DNA of 64,000 bases from Selenomonas sputigena_A (GCF_051603425.1 NZ_CP194411.1:992001-1056000); one strand, 5' to 3'. Numbered from the stretch's first letter, positions 24,989 through 34,135 are shown. Numbers and translations: made by a program. The notes: generated by a model from the letters alone, not told the origin.

Positions 24989-26290
24989 ATGGACGATAAA
25001 AGCAAATTGAGCCGACGCGGTTTTTTGAAGCTGGCAGGCGGCGTCCTGGTTTTGGCAGGCGGCGGCATTTGGGTGAGCAGGACGGATCTGTTCCATCGCA
25101 CGGCGCGGGGAATCGATCGGCTTGCGAATCCGCAGAAGATCGAGGCCGAATATATTCGGCAGATCATCACGCAGGATGCGGCGCAGTCGCGTACTATCAT
25201 GTGGCAGTCGGAGCGAGTGCAGAGCGCGGCTGCTGTCGAGGTGCGCCTGAAGGATGCGGCAGGCGAGGCGCAGCGTGCCGTTGCGACGAATGAGGATTTC
25301 GCGGACGACGGGCGTGCGGTCGTGCTGCATACGGCAGAGATTTCCGGCCTTGAGCCGGGCAAGAGCTATGAGTATCGCTTGACAAACGGGGAGGAATCAA
25401 GCGAGTGGCTGCCGCTTGCGGCGCCCGGCGGCGGCGGTTTCAAGGCGCTGATTTTTCCGGATTCCCAGTCCAATGACTATGCAGGATGGAAGGATTTGGC
25501 GCAGGATGCGTGGAAACGCAATCCCGAGGCCGCTTTCTTCGTCAATATGGGCGATCTGGTCGACAATGGGGAGGATCATACGCAATGGGATGCCTGGCTC
25601 GATGCTGTCGGCGGTATGATCGAGAAAATTCCTTTTGCGCCCGTCATGGGCAACCATGAAACATACGACAGAAACTGGAAGGTTCGCCTGCCCGAGGCTT
25701 ATTTGCAGGAATTCGCCGTACCCGACAACGGCAGTGAGAAGTTTCCCCGCTATTATTATTCCTTCGACTATGGCCCCTGTCATTTCACGGTGCTCAATAC
25801 GCAGCAGGATGAGACGGCGGATTTCAAGGACGGTCTGATGGAGGAACAGCTGGAATGGCTGCGCGAGGATATGGAAAAAAGCCGCAAGAAATGGAAGATC
25901 GCGCTTCTCCATAAGGATGTGCTGCAATACCGCATCCACAATCGTCCCGAGCGCAAGGAAGGCATTTCCGATATCGGTGAAACCTTCATGCCGCTCTTCG
26001 ATGAGCTGGGCGTCGATCTCGTGTTCACCGCGCATCTTCATACCTACCGCAATCGCGGTCATATCAAATCTTTCAGAGCCTCTGAAACGGGGCCTGTATA
26101 TATCCTCACCGGCGTTGCCGGCAATGTCCGCTATCCCAATCTCTGGGTCGATCATGCTCTCGACAAGAAAGTTGCTCCTCAGCCGGAAACCGACAATTAT
26201 CTCGTCCTGGAGGCCGGCAAGAAAGCTCTCGTCATCGATTGCTTCCTGCCCGACGGCAGTTTGATCGACCACATGCGAATCGAAAAATAA
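24989..26290 (+). CDS. TAT-exported metallophosphoesterase, purple acid phosphatase-like
   Basis: A 433-residue exported phosphoesterase. The N-terminus SRRGFLKLAGGVLVLAGG is a twin-arginine signal. A fibronectin-like domain (about residues 55-145) precedes the calcineurin-type core. Metal-ligand motifs in order are FPDSQSN, MGDLVDNGED, MGNHETYD, LHKDV and TAHLHTYRNRG. This is the purple acid phosphatase arrangement, although the first motif reads DSQ instead of DxH. The ATG follows AAGGAGT. It acts outside the cytoplasmic membrane, likely in phosphate scavenging (inference). Confidence 0.85.
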   Translation: MDDKSKLSRRGFLKLAGGVLVLAGGGIWVSRTDLFHRTARGIDRLANPQKIEAEYIRQIITQDAAQSRTIMWQSERVQSAAAVEVRLKDAAGEAQRAVATNEDFADDGRAVVLHTAEISGLEPGKSYEYRLTNGEESSEWLPLAAPGGGGFKALIFPDSQSNDYAGWKDLAQDAWKRNPEAAFFVNMGDLVDNGEDHTQWDAWLDAVGGMIEKIPFAPVMGNHETYDRNWKVRLPEAYLQEFAVPDNGSEKFPRYYYSFDYGPCHFTVLNTQQDETADFKDGLMEEQLEWLREDMEKSRKKWKIALLHKDVLQYRIHNRPERKEGISDIGETFMPLFDELGVDLVFTAHLHTYRNRGHIKSFRASETGPVYILTGVAGNVRYPNLWVDHALDKKVAPQPETDNYLVLEAGKKALVIDCFLPDGSLIDHMRIEK

Positions 26291-26338
26291 GTGATTTTTG
26301 CGCCGTGTTCTTTCTGAAAACGATGCAGGAAATTTCGC

Positions 26339-26367
26339 TTGACGAAAATCATGGGGCTTATTATCAT
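26339..26367 (+). promoter_or_regulatory. Sigma-70-type promoter for the EptA-like gene
   Basis: TTGACG (26339-26344), 17 bp, TATCAT (26362-26367). It leaves an untranslated leader of about 180 nt before the gene at 26555. The leader holds a hairpin GGCTGC/GCAGCC near 26510 and no recognised riboswitch. Confidence 0.6.
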
Positions 26368-26554
26368 TAGAGAAGTAAATTCAGCGGGTGCATGTTCAGA
26401 CGGACAGCCTTGACACCGCATAAACGGAAAAGGCCTGCCGTTTGTGCGGCAAAGCGCTGCTTTTTGGCTTTGCTGCACGGGTCCCGCCTTCCTGGTACAA
26501 ACGATGGGGCTGCTGTGTTGCAGCCTAATTTCATAGATAAAGGATGCGTTTTTC

Positions 26555-28387
26555 ATGCGGTTTTCCACGGGTGAGAAGAACGAAGGCGTACGGTATCTTT
26601 CGTGGGCTTTCGTTTATTATTTTGCGCTTGTTTCTTTTTATATCAACATCGGCGAGGACATGTCGCCAGGCAATTATATTCCCTGGCTTCTGCCGGTTAT
26701 CGGAGCGCTTGTGCTCTTCCAGTATGGGGCGCGCAGCCGGCTGTTTTCTCTGAACCATTTGCCGCATCTGCTGACGGGCGTCGCCTGGTGCGTGATGTTC
26801 CCTCTCCTTTACTCGTGGTCGTATACTACGCCCTGGTATGTGTCTCTGATCCGGCTCGATTTCCTTTGCGGCACGGGAATCTTTCTCCTTTTGGCATCGC
26901 TTCAGACGCTTGCTTTTCTGCCGCAGAAACTTACGAAGCTTTGGGCCGCATTTTTCGCCGTGCTCGATTTCGTCTGCCTGGCGATACCATTTGCACAGGC
27001 GGTTTACTTCGGCATTTATGGGCATTGCCTGACGCCGGCGACATTGATGGCGCTCTATCTGACGAATCCTGAGGAGAGCATCGATTTCCTGCAGGCCATG
27101 CTGGGAATCCCTGTGCTGGCTTTGATTTTTCTCGCGTTCGCCTGCCTCCTCTGGCTCGCTTACCGCAGCAATATGCGGCAGGCGCGTCATATCGCGGGCG
27201 AATCTTTGACGCGTGCGAAAAAGTGGGCGCTGGCGCTCCTTTCCCTGACGCTCTTGATCTACATCCCGTTTTTCGTATTTCCGGAAACGTCCATCCTTTT
27301 GAGTTGGAAAGAAGTTTCGAAATATGTGTCCGAGACGCAGGAATACAGTACATATCACGAGGGGAACTTCGCAGACCTGAAACTCGATGCACCGGAAGCT
27401 ACACTCGCCCAAAAGGCGCCGGGTACGGTCATCGTCGTGATCGGCGAGTCTGCCTCGCGTACCTTCATGAAAGCCTATACGCCAAGCTTCCCCTACGATG
27501 ATACGCCTTGGCTTTCCCAATGCATGGAGGATCCCGACTTCGTCGTTTTCCGCCATGCCTATTCCTGCTGGACGCAGACGGTTCCCGTCCTGCAGCGCGC
27601 TCTGACAGAGCAGAGCCAGTACAACGGGCAGGAATTCTTCCATTCGACTTCCATCATCGATGTGGCGAAGAAGGCCGGCTACGAGACGTATTGGTTCAGC
27701 AACCAGGGGCGCTACGGCGAATACGACAGCGCGATAACGCTTGTGGCCAAGACGGCGGATCATGCGGAATGGGTCGATGATTCCTACCTCTTCACGGAAA
27801 AGTACGACGAGAACCTTCTGAAGTACCTGGAAGGAGTGGATGGGCAGAAGAACAATTTCATCGTGCTCCACATCATGGGCAGCCATATCTACTACAACAA
27901 CCGTTATCCGCCTTCTTTCAACCGCTGGGTCAATGCGGCGGGGGGCGCGGCGACGAATGCTGAATCGTATGCGAACAGCATCCTCTATACGGACGACAAT
28001 TTGCGCCGCATCTTCGAGTATGCGAAGGAGCATCTGAATTTGCAGGCGATGGTCTACTTCTCCGATCACGGCGAAGACCTGGAGATCTCGCATAACCCGG
28101 ACGTATTTAATTTCCATATGGTTCGCATTCCGATGTTTATTTACATGTCGCCTGCCTATCGGAAGGCGCTGCCGGATGCGGCGAAAGCCCTGCAGAGCCA
28201 TGAGGAACAATACTTCACGAACGATTTGCTGTATGATACCGTTTCGGGTCTTTTGGGGGCGAAATCGAACCGTTACGAGGCGGGGCAGGACTTCTCCTCC
28301 TCGGACTACCGCTTCACGCGCGAAACCTTGACGACGATGTTCGGGCAGCATCCGCTGACAGAGGACGAGGGAGAGAACGGGCCATGA
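26555..28387 (+). CDS. Phosphoethanolamine transferase, EptA/CptA-like
   Basis: A 610-residue inner-membrane enzyme. About five hydrophobic segments fill residues 15-235. A sulfatase-fold catalytic domain follows: VIVVIGESASRTFMKAYTP (metal site), YSCWTQTVPVLQRAL where the nucleophile Thr is expected, ETYWFSNQGRYGEYDSA, and YFSDHGEDLEISHNP (Asp-His metal ligands). Such enzymes put phosphoethanolamine on lipid A or core sugars and can lower sensitivity to cationic peptides. This suggests an outer membrane. The stop overlaps the next ATG (ATGA). Confidence 0.88.
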   Translation: MRFSTGEKNEGVRYLSWAFVYYFALVSFYINIGEDMSPGNYIPWLLPVIGALVLFQYGARSRLFSLNHLPHLLTGVAWCVMFPLLYSWSYTTPWYVSLIRLDFLCGTGIFLLLASLQTLAFLPQKLTKLWAAFFAVLDFVCLAIPFAQAVYFGIYGHCLTPATLMALYLTNPEESIDFLQAMLGIPVLALIFLAFACLLWLAYRSNMRQARHIAGESLTRAKKWALALLSLTLLIYIPFFVFPETSILLSWKEVSKYVSETQEYSTYHEGNFADLKLDAPEATLAQKAPGTVIVVIGESASRTFMKAYTPSFPYDDTPWLSQCMEDPDFVVFRHAYSCWTQTVPVLQRALTEQSQYNGQEFFHSTSIIDVAKKAGYETYWFSNQGRYGEYDSAITLVAKTADHAEWVDDSYLFTEKYDENLLKYLEGVDGQKNNFIVLHIMGSHIYYNNRYPPSFNRWVNAAGGAATNAESYANSILYTDDNLRRIFEYAKEHLNLQAMVYFSDHGEDLEISHNPDVFNFHMVRIPMFIYMSPAYRKALPDAAKALQSHEEQYFTNDLLYDTVSGLLGAKSNRYEAGQDFSSSDYRFTRETLTTMFGQHPLTEDEGENGP

Positions 28388-29142
28388 TTTTCTTCTCCAT
28401 GCTGCTTCTAGGCACACTGATCGGCTTTGTCGGAGCAGGCGGCGCCGGTGTCGTCATCACGCTTTTGACCGTGGGCTTCGGCGTGCCGATCCATACGGCA
28501 TTGGCCGTTGCTCTGGCCTCGATGGTTTTTACGACGCTTTCCGGCACGATCAGCCATTTCCGTGAGCATGAGGTCGTTGTCAGGACAGGAGCTGTCATGG
28601 GGGCGAGCGGTGCGCTCGGCGCTTTTCTCGGGGCGGAGGTGTCGAACATCCTTCCGTCGAAGGAACTCGGCTTTATGACGGCCCTGATGATCCTCTTGTC
28701 GGCATTGATCTTATATGTAAAGATTTATCATCCCCAGTTTCTCGACCGCCATTTCCATGTACGGGCTGAAATGCTTGCGGGAAAGCGGCTCATCCTCTAC
28801 GGCGTTTCGCTCGGCATCTTCAATGGATTCTTGTCGGGTGCTTTCGGTATAGGGGCGGCGGCCTTCATCCAGCTGACACTGCTCTGCGTCTTCGGCGTGC
28901 CGCTGCTGCAGTCGATCGGCACCTGCATGATGGTCATTCTGCCGATATCGGCAGCAGGCGGCCTCGGCTATTTGCTCAACGGGCGGCTCGATCCCAACAT
29001 CTTTGTGCAGACGCTTCTCGGCTTGATGATGGGTGCGTTTTTCGGTGCAAAATGCACCCATCTCGCGCCTCGGCCAATTCTGAAAGCGGCCATTGTCGCC
29101 ATGCCGGCCGTCGGCGGCGTCATCATGATGATTTGGCATTGA
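28384..29142 (+). CDS. TauE/SafE-family membrane transporter
   Basis: A 252-residue polytopic membrane protein of the TauE/SafE (DUF81) group. The first repeat GFVGAGGAGVVITLLTVGFG and the second GFLSGAFGIGAAAFIQL show the paired Gly-rich signature. About eight membrane segments are visible. Family members export sulfite or organosulfur anions; the substrate here is unknown. It overlaps the EptA-like gene by 4 nt, so the two are co-translated. Confidence 0.87.
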   Translation: MIFFSMLLLGTLIGFVGAGGAGVVITLLTVGFGVPIHTALAVALASMVFTTLSGTISHFREHEVVVRTGAVMGASGALGAFLGAEVSNILPSKELGFMTALMILLSALILYVKIYHPQFLDRHFHVRAEMLAGKRLILYGVSLGIFNGFLSGAFGIGAAAFIQLTLLCVFGVPLLQSIGTCMMVILPISAAGGLGYLLNGRLDPNIFVQTLLGLMMGAFFGAKCTHLAPRPILKAAIVAMPAVGGVIMMIWH

Positions 29143-29369
29143 ACTCGCATCCTAGACCGTTCCTCCCTGTTCCTTCCTGCGCTTTCGAGGATATATGTTC
29201 CGCCGTCACGCGAAGCGGTATGAGTTGCTTTGCGCCCGTTTTCCGCGCTCGGTCTGGCTGAAATTTTTTGGTGTCATTTCCATATAAAAAGGCAGTTTTC
29301 CTTTATTTTCCCTGTAAACAGTAGACGTGGGAAAAAAGTCGTGTTATAATAGCAGCGGAGGCGAGGTAA

Positions 29370-29798
29370 ATGAGCAAGAGAAAAGTCCTGCAGCAGTTGG
29401 CAGAGGCTGAAATAGAGGATGTCGACGAAGGCGTCCGGAGCATAAGCGAGGGTCTTGCGAGCAGTGAGCAGCGCCTCAACGATATCGATAAAAAACTCGC
29501 AGAGTTTGATGAGCATTTCGCAGAACTCGATCGTCGATTTGCCGATCTCAATGCGAGATTCGAAGCATTCAACGCGCGCTATGAAGAGACAAGCGGGCAG
29601 CTTGCGGATCTCGAACAGGAGACGCAGGAGGCGCATCGCATGACGCGTCATTTGAAGCGCGGTACGGCCTATATCAACGCGCGTCTGGAGGCGCTGGAAA
29701 TGACGGCCATGGCGGCTGATCTGATAACGAAAGGTGCGGTCGGCGCACCGGATCGATCCGTGGCGCTCCTTTCGCTGGAGAAAAAAAATATTCATTGA
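29370..29798 (+). CDS. Coiled-coil protein of unknown function
   Basis: A 142-residue soluble protein, almost wholly helical. Residues about 20-100 form a heptad-rich coiled coil (SEQRLNDIDKKLAEFDEHFA, ELDRRFADLNARFEAFNARY). It has no membrane segment and no recognised domain. A TATAAT-like box lies about 20 bp upstream (near 29344) and the ATG follows GGAGGCGAGG. A strong terminator follows. The 227-bp gap before it (29143-29369) shows nothing else. Confidence 0.6.
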   Translation: MSKRKVLQQLAEAEIEDVDEGVRSISEGLASSEQRLNDIDKKLAEFDEHFAELDRRFADLNARFEAFNARYEETSGQLADLEQETQEAHRMTRHLKRGTAYINARLEALEMTAMAADLITKGAVGAPDRSVALLSLEKKNIH

Positions 29799-29818
29799 GT
29801 TTCATAAGAGCATGGTTT

Positions 29819-29846
29819 TAAGGCTGCTGAAAAGCAGCCTTTTTTC
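29819..29846 (+). terminator. Intrinsic terminator
   Basis: AAGGCTGCT-GAAA-AGCAGCCTT followed by TTTT: a 9-bp stem with a GAAA loop. It ends the coiled-coil gene. Confidence 0.9.
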
Positions 29847-30014
29847 TGCCCGCCAATCTATGGTACAGCTCGCCGCCCGGCATAAAATGTCCGATCCCTC
29901 TGTGTTTCGGCTGGAATTTTTTCGATGGCTCGCGCATCATGCGATATAAGTGCATGACGTGCGGGCCATTTTTTATTTCCTTGGGACAATAAGTGCATTT
30001 AAGAAGAAAGACGA

Positions 30015-30077
30015 TGATTCGATATAAGAAGCGAAAGGTTTTATCTGGAAGATTGCCTGCCAGGGAGGGAAGGGGCA
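30015..30077 (+). repeat. Leader sequence shared with the gene at 32852 (copy A)
   Basis: This stretch, starting GATGATTCGATATAAGAAGC and ending CCAGGGAGGGAAGGGGCA, is essentially identical to 32786-32851. A shorter relative precedes the gene at 31332. In copy A about 45 extra bases separate it from the start codon. It is probably a duplicated 5' untranslated region with a ribosome site. Confidence 0.8.
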
Positions 30078-30123
30078 ATTTTGCTTGAAACGGCCGGACG
30101 GAAAGGCAAGGAGGCAGATGAAG

Positions 30124-31221
30124 ATGAAAATTCATGCGAATGATCATGGTGCGATTGGGACGAAGAGTATAACGGCACAGAAGGCACAGGCCGTGAACCG
30201 TGCAGGGGACGGGAAATCCGCGGCGGCATCCTTACAGGATGGCGGTTCGGTAAAAAGAGAATCGACGTCCTTCCAGTCGCTCGCGCATGAGGTTTCCATC
30301 AGCGATGAGGGGAGAAAGCTTGCAGCGGCAAATCAAGCGCCTGCTCAGAAGGTGGAAACGTGGGAAATGGCTTCGGTTGAGCCGCTCGAAGATATTATGT
30401 ATCGTGATTTTTATTCGGATTATGAACGCGCTTCTTTACCCAGAACGATGCGCGATTTAGAAGAGGGCATCCGAGGTATTTTGCAGCTGAGCAGTAAAGA
30501 TCCTAATGTGGCAGTCAGCCTCATTCGTGTGAATGTGATCCGACAGCTCAATGCCTACGGGCATCATCAAAAGGCTTTGGGGCATACCTTGTTGGGCGAT
30601 CCGTATTTGAACAGCATTCTTGACCGCTTTAGAGCGCTGGATCCCAAATGTGAAAATCCCCTGGTGAACAAGCTTCGCTCCCTTATAGGAAATACAATGA
30701 TCGGTAAGGATAATGATTTTCTTACACAAGAAGAACACGATGGACTTATAAAAGAATGCCGCGACTATCTCGGCATGAAACCTGACACACTGAGCACCAT
30801 GCCAAAGAAAGCGGGCAGATATTTTAATGAAAAGACAGCGGCATACGGCTTCTTCCAAGAGATGAGCCGCAAGGCGAAGCATATGGAAGAGCTGATCGCT
30901 GCGATGCTGGAGCCGGAGGCAAAGGAGAAAAAGGACGAAAAAGCGGAGAATCCTACAGACCTCTTGCAGATCATCGGCGAGAAGAAGAGCGGTCTTGATG
31001 ACGGCATGAAGGCGTACAGGGAGAGCCTGCGCACACTGCATCGTATCGCAGAAGATAAGGGTGAAGGCGAAGACGGCAGGCTTTCCGAGAAAGAAAAATT
31101 GGAAGAGAAAAAGAAACTGATTCCGAGCGTTACAGGCTACGATTGGGAGCGCATCTCGGAACAATATCTAAAGGAAAATCCCGAACTAGCCGCCATTTTT
31201 TCCGATAACGGTATGCGGTGA
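30124..31221 (+). CDS. Unknown protein, paralogue A of the gene at 32852
   Basis: A 365-residue soluble protein with no family I recognise. Residues 1-70 are low-complexity and end in VSISDEGRKLAAANQ, a motif seen also in paralogue B (RISVSEQGKSLAALP). The middle has LNAYGHHQKALGHTLLGDPY. The C-terminal 150 residues, from RYFNEKTAAYGFFQEMSRKA to ENPELAAIFSDNGMR, are almost identical to paralogue B at protein and DNA level, which implies recent duplication or gene conversion. ATG 30124 is preferred over 30118 because AGGAGG is 9 nt upstream and it aligns with the MKI start of B. There is no signal peptide or membrane segment. Confidence 0.7.
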   Translation: MKIHANDHGAIGTKSITAQKAQAVNRAGDGKSAAASLQDGGSVKRESTSFQSLAHEVSISDEGRKLAAANQAPAQKVETWEMASVEPLEDIMYRDFYSDYERASLPRTMRDLEEGIRGILQLSSKDPNVAVSLIRVNVIRQLNAYGHHQKALGHTLLGDPYLNSILDRFRALDPKCENPLVNKLRSLIGNTMIGKDNDFLTQEEHDGLIKECRDYLGMKPDTLSTMPKKAGRYFNEKTAAYGFFQEMSRKAKHMEELIAAMLEPEAKEKKDEKAENPTDLLQIIGEKKSGLDDGMKAYRESLRTLHRIAEDKGEGEDGRLSEKEKLEEKKKLIPSVTGYDWERISEQYLKENPELAAIFSDNGMR

Positions 31222-31237
31222 AAAGGAGAATCCCGCT

Positions 31238-31283
31238 GGAAAATCTGCGCTAATCTGATGGACTTCATTTTATCAGCGCTTCC
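31238..31283 (+). repeat. Right-end fragment of the MITE-like element
   Basis: AAAATCTGCGC... then GGACTTCATTTTATCAGCGC and TTCC match the right 45 bp of the elements at 45479-45637 and 58572-58731. The left part is missing. It lies just after paralogue A. Confidence 0.75.
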
Positions 31284-31331
31284 ATAAGAAAAGGTTTTGA
31301 CCGGAAGTTTGCTGCCGGGGAGGGAAATGGC

Positions 31332-32657
31332 ATGAGTTGTTTCGATGTAGGGGCATGGAAAAGAGCGTATACACGGGTTCGCTGGTCTTGCGACATGCAG
31401 ACGGGAAAAACCTCGTACTGGGTCGCGGACGACCCGCGGCTGCGTGCCAGCGTGCGTTCGACGCAGCAGGAAACGCCTGCCTGCAGCGTGGAGCTTGGCT
31501 GGGACAAGCTTTATGATACATTCGATGATGCCCTTGCCGTTGCCAACCGCGTTTATGGTCAGGCACAGCAGACATATTACCGCACGGCTTTGGCGGATAA
31601 CTATATCTTCGATGAATCGTATGTTTGTCATCGTTCGTTTGCTCACTATGCCGGACATGATGAGTATGCGAAGAATCTTTTCTATGCGCGGGAATTCTGG
31701 GATGGTTTTCAGCTTTCAGGCGCCTACAGCAAGATGATGGGACAAGGCGGCACGAAAAACCAGAAGGATGTCGACGAGCTGATGGCAGCGGCAGAGGCGT
31801 ATCGCTGGGAGAAAGCCTATCGGAAATTCGATGTCTACGATGAGGATATGTTTGAATTTGCCGATAAGATGCGTCGGGATACGGGCGTCGCGGTTACAAC
31901 GCGTGGAGGCGACGGCAGTCTGGCGATTTATCGCTATTTTGGCGACAGGCTTTGCTCAATGGGAAATACCACATTCCAGTTTATGGCGAAGCATAAGGAA
32001 TATATTGGCATCTGGGAAGATGCCGTCCGTGGGAAATATGCGACGTTTGATGAACTGCACGAAGCTGTGCTGCAGACGGGGGATCAGCGATTGGAAGCCG
32101 ATTGGCAGGTGATGATGCGCGGCACAAAAGGAGGGCTGATTGATTCTGTAGGGCATAGAACATGGCTTTATAGCACAGTGGGGCAGCCTCCCAGCGTAAG
32201 TGCGAGCAAAGATGGTTATGATTCCTTGGAAGAGGGTAAGACAGCACTCGATTTCTGGAATGAATTCCGTTATGATCGCGGTTTGAGCGACACATACGAG
32301 AATCATCGCTCGGTGAAGGATTACTTTTGGGAGAATGGTTTCCAGTGGATAAGGGATCGCAGACTGAGTGAATTTACTGACGAGCTGTTCTATAAGAGTG
32401 ATGCGGAACTCCCGTATCTGACGGGAGCCAATGAACGGAGCGGCAGAAGTTATTTTGATGCGCAGATCGATATCCTGCGTGATCGCATCCAAGGACTGCG
32501 CCGCAAACTTGCTGCAGCTAAGAACGGAACTGCGATCAACGGGGGAGATACGAAGACCGAGGCGGAGTACAAGAATCAGATCGCTGCTTTGGAGACACAG
32601 ATCGCCACGATCAAAAAGCAGCAGGAATTGGAGCAGAAATATAAGCAGTATAGATGA
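31332..32657 (+). CDS. Unknown protein sharing the 5' leader of its neighbours
   Basis: A 441-residue protein with no recognisable domain. It starts MSCFDVGAWKRAYTRVRWSC, has the aromatic-rich block DDALAVANRVYGQAQQTYYR, and is unusually rich in Tyr, Trp and Asp through its middle. A C-terminal coiled coil (about residues 375-441) ends QKYKQYR. There is no signal peptide. The leader CCGGGGAGGGAAATGGC is a diverged version of the one before paralogues A and B, suggesting common control. It lies between the two paralogues. Confidence 0.65.
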   Translation: MSCFDVGAWKRAYTRVRWSCDMQTGKTSYWVADDPRLRASVRSTQQETPACSVELGWDKLYDTFDDALAVANRVYGQAQQTYYRTALADNYIFDESYVCHRSFAHYAGHDEYAKNLFYAREFWDGFQLSGAYSKMMGQGGTKNQKDVDELMAAAEAYRWEKAYRKFDVYDEDMFEFADKMRRDTGVAVTTRGGDGSLAIYRYFGDRLCSMGNTTFQFMAKHKEYIGIWEDAVRGKYATFDELHEAVLQTGDQRLEADWQVMMRGTKGGLIDSVGHRTWLYSTVGQPPSVSASKDGYDSLEEGKTALDFWNEFRYDRGLSDTYENHRSVKDYFWENGFQWIRDRRLSEFTDELFYKSDAELPYLTGANERSGRSYFDAQIDILRDRIQGLRRKLAAAKNGTAINGGDTKTEAEYKNQIAALETQIATIKKQQELEQKYKQYR

Positions 32658-32713
32658 AGCGCATCGTTGCTGCGGGCGGTTTTTTATTCCTTGGGGGAAA
32701 TAAGAGTATTTAA

Positions 32714-32779
32714 GAAGCACGGATAAATTCAGTCACCCATCTTCACATATTTGGGCGGTCTCATTTTGTCCGTGCTTCC
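32714..32779 (+). repeat. Short 66-bp form of the MITE-like element
   Basis: GAAGCACGGATAAATTCAG at the left and CATTTTGTCCGTGCTTC at the right are the element's inverted ends; the middle of the full element is deleted. It interrupts the leader of paralogue B: copy A reads TTAAGAAGAAAGACGATG where copy B has TTAAGAAG, the element, TTAAAGAAGATG. This gives an empty-site comparison. Confidence 0.75.
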
Positions 32780-32785
32780 TTAAAG

Positions 32786-32851
32786 AAGATGATTCGATAT
32801 AAGAAGCGAAAGGTTTTATCTGGAAGATTGCCTGCCAGGGAGGGAAGGGGC
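32786..32851 (+). repeat. Shared leader sequence (copy B)
   Basis: Matches 30015-30077 almost base for base. Here it runs directly into the ATG, so GGGAGGGAAGGGG serves as the ribosome site. Confidence 0.8.
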
Positions 32852-33988
32852 ATGAAAATTTATGGCAGCAGCGATGTATCGGCGGGGATGAGGAAAAGCT
32901 TGCTGGAGGATCGTTGGGCTATTGGAAATGAAAAGCATGAAACTTCAGCCATTCCTCTGCAAAACAATATAAACAATGCGAGTGGGTGGAAAAGTTCTGT
33001 CATGCCTCCTGCTTATCGCATATCTGTCAGCGAGCAGGGCAAGAGCCTCGCAGCTTTGCCGCCGCAAAACGACGGAGAGGTTGCCGCGCAGAACTCTACA
33101 GTGCAGCAGCGTGCAGAGCAGAGGAACATGTCCGGTGTCAAGCCGTTTCGGCCGATTCGGGCAGAGGATCTTGATTGGGCGACCGAATATGAGCGGGCTT
33201 CCTTGGCGGAAACCATGGAAGGCATCGAGGGAGGCATCGGTTCGATTTTGAGAAATGCCGCAAAAAATCCTCTCGCAGTCGGCGCTGACATCCAAATGTA
33301 TCTCGTGCGCCAGCTCAATGCTTACGGTCATCATCAAAAGGCTTTAGGGCATACCTTGGCGAACGATCCATATCTAAACAGCGTTCTTGACCGCCTGGGT
33401 GCGCTTGATCCCAATGGCGAAAATCCTCTGGTGAACGAGATTCGCTCCCTCGTCGGCATGACGATGCGCGGCAAGGATATCGAGCTTTTTGAAAAAGATG
33501 GACGCAGGGATCTGGTTCGGACATATTGCGCTTATCTCGGCATCAAGATAGGTGATGCGCTGAAGGTTAAGGATGAAGCGGGCAGATATTTCAATGAAAA
33601 GACAGCGGCATACGGCTTTTTCCAGGAGATGAGCCGTAAGGCGAAGCATATGGAAGAGCTGATTGCCGCCATGCTGGAGCCGGAGGCAAAGGAGAAAAAG
33701 GACGAAAAAGCGGAGAATCCTGCAGACCTCTCGCAGATCATCGCCGAGAAGAAGAGCGGTCTTGAGGACGGCATGAAGGCATACAGAGAGAGCCTGCGCC
33801 TCCAGCGTCGTATCGCAGAAGATAAGGGTGAAGGCGAAGACGGCAGGCTTTCCGAGAAAGAAAAATTGGAAGAGAAAAAGAAACTGATTCCGAGCGTTAC
33901 AGGCTACGATTGGGAGCGCATCTCGGAACAATATCTAAAGGAAAATCCCGAACTAGCCGCCATTTTTTCCGATAACGGTATGCGGTGA
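32852..33988 (+). CDS. Unknown protein, paralogue B of the gene at 30124
   Basis: A 378-residue soluble protein. It starts MKIYGSSDVSAGMRKSLLED, has the motif RISVSEQGKSLAALP near residue 65, the block VRQLNAYGHHQKALGHTLAN, and a C-terminal half nearly identical to paralogue A. That half includes the acidic-basic stretch EPEAKEKKDEKAENP and the end IFSDNGMR. The N-terminal 200 residues have diverged, so the two genes share a fixed C-terminal module with variable N-termini. The function is unknown. A terminator follows at once, closing this three-gene group. Confidence 0.7.
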   Translation: MKIYGSSDVSAGMRKSLLEDRWAIGNEKHETSAIPLQNNINNASGWKSSVMPPAYRISVSEQGKSLAALPPQNDGEVAAQNSTVQQRAEQRNMSGVKPFRPIRAEDLDWATEYERASLAETMEGIEGGIGSILRNAAKNPLAVGADIQMYLVRQLNAYGHHQKALGHTLANDPYLNSVLDRLGALDPNGENPLVNEIRSLVGMTMRGKDIELFEKDGRRDLVRTYCAYLGIKIGDALKVKDEAGRYFNEKTAAYGFFQEMSRKAKHMEELIAAMLEPEAKEKKDEKAENPADLSQIIAEKKSGLEDGMKAYRESLRLQRRIAEDKGEGEDGRLSEKEKLEEKKKLIPSVTGYDWERISEQYLKENPELAAIFSDNGMR

Positions 33989-34012
33989 AAAAGAGAATAG
34001 AAGCATGGTCAA

Positions 34013-34056
34013 AGCGCCATTCGCTGCAGGATCGCTGCGGCGAATGGCGCTTTTTT
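34013..34056 (+). terminator. Intrinsic terminator after paralogue B
   Basis: AGCGCCATTCGC, a 15-nt loop, GCGAATGGCGCT, then TTTTT. Confidence 0.9.
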
Positions 34057-34135
34057 GCTGGGTTTATCCTGGCGAGAATTTATGAGAATGATACTACCCC
34101 AAAATTTTATGCCTTAGGCAAAAGGAGGTGTGCTT

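Noticed and set aside
26531..28417. 628-codon minus-strand frame opposite the EptA-like gene
   Set aside because: Arg/His-rich antisense product; the plus strand encodes a recognisable transferase over the same span.
29818..29943. 42-codon minus-strand ORF (starts MHLYRMMREPSKKFQPKHRG)
   Set aside because: The composition looks almost coding, but no ribosome site is visible and its end overlaps the terminator of the coiled-coil gene.
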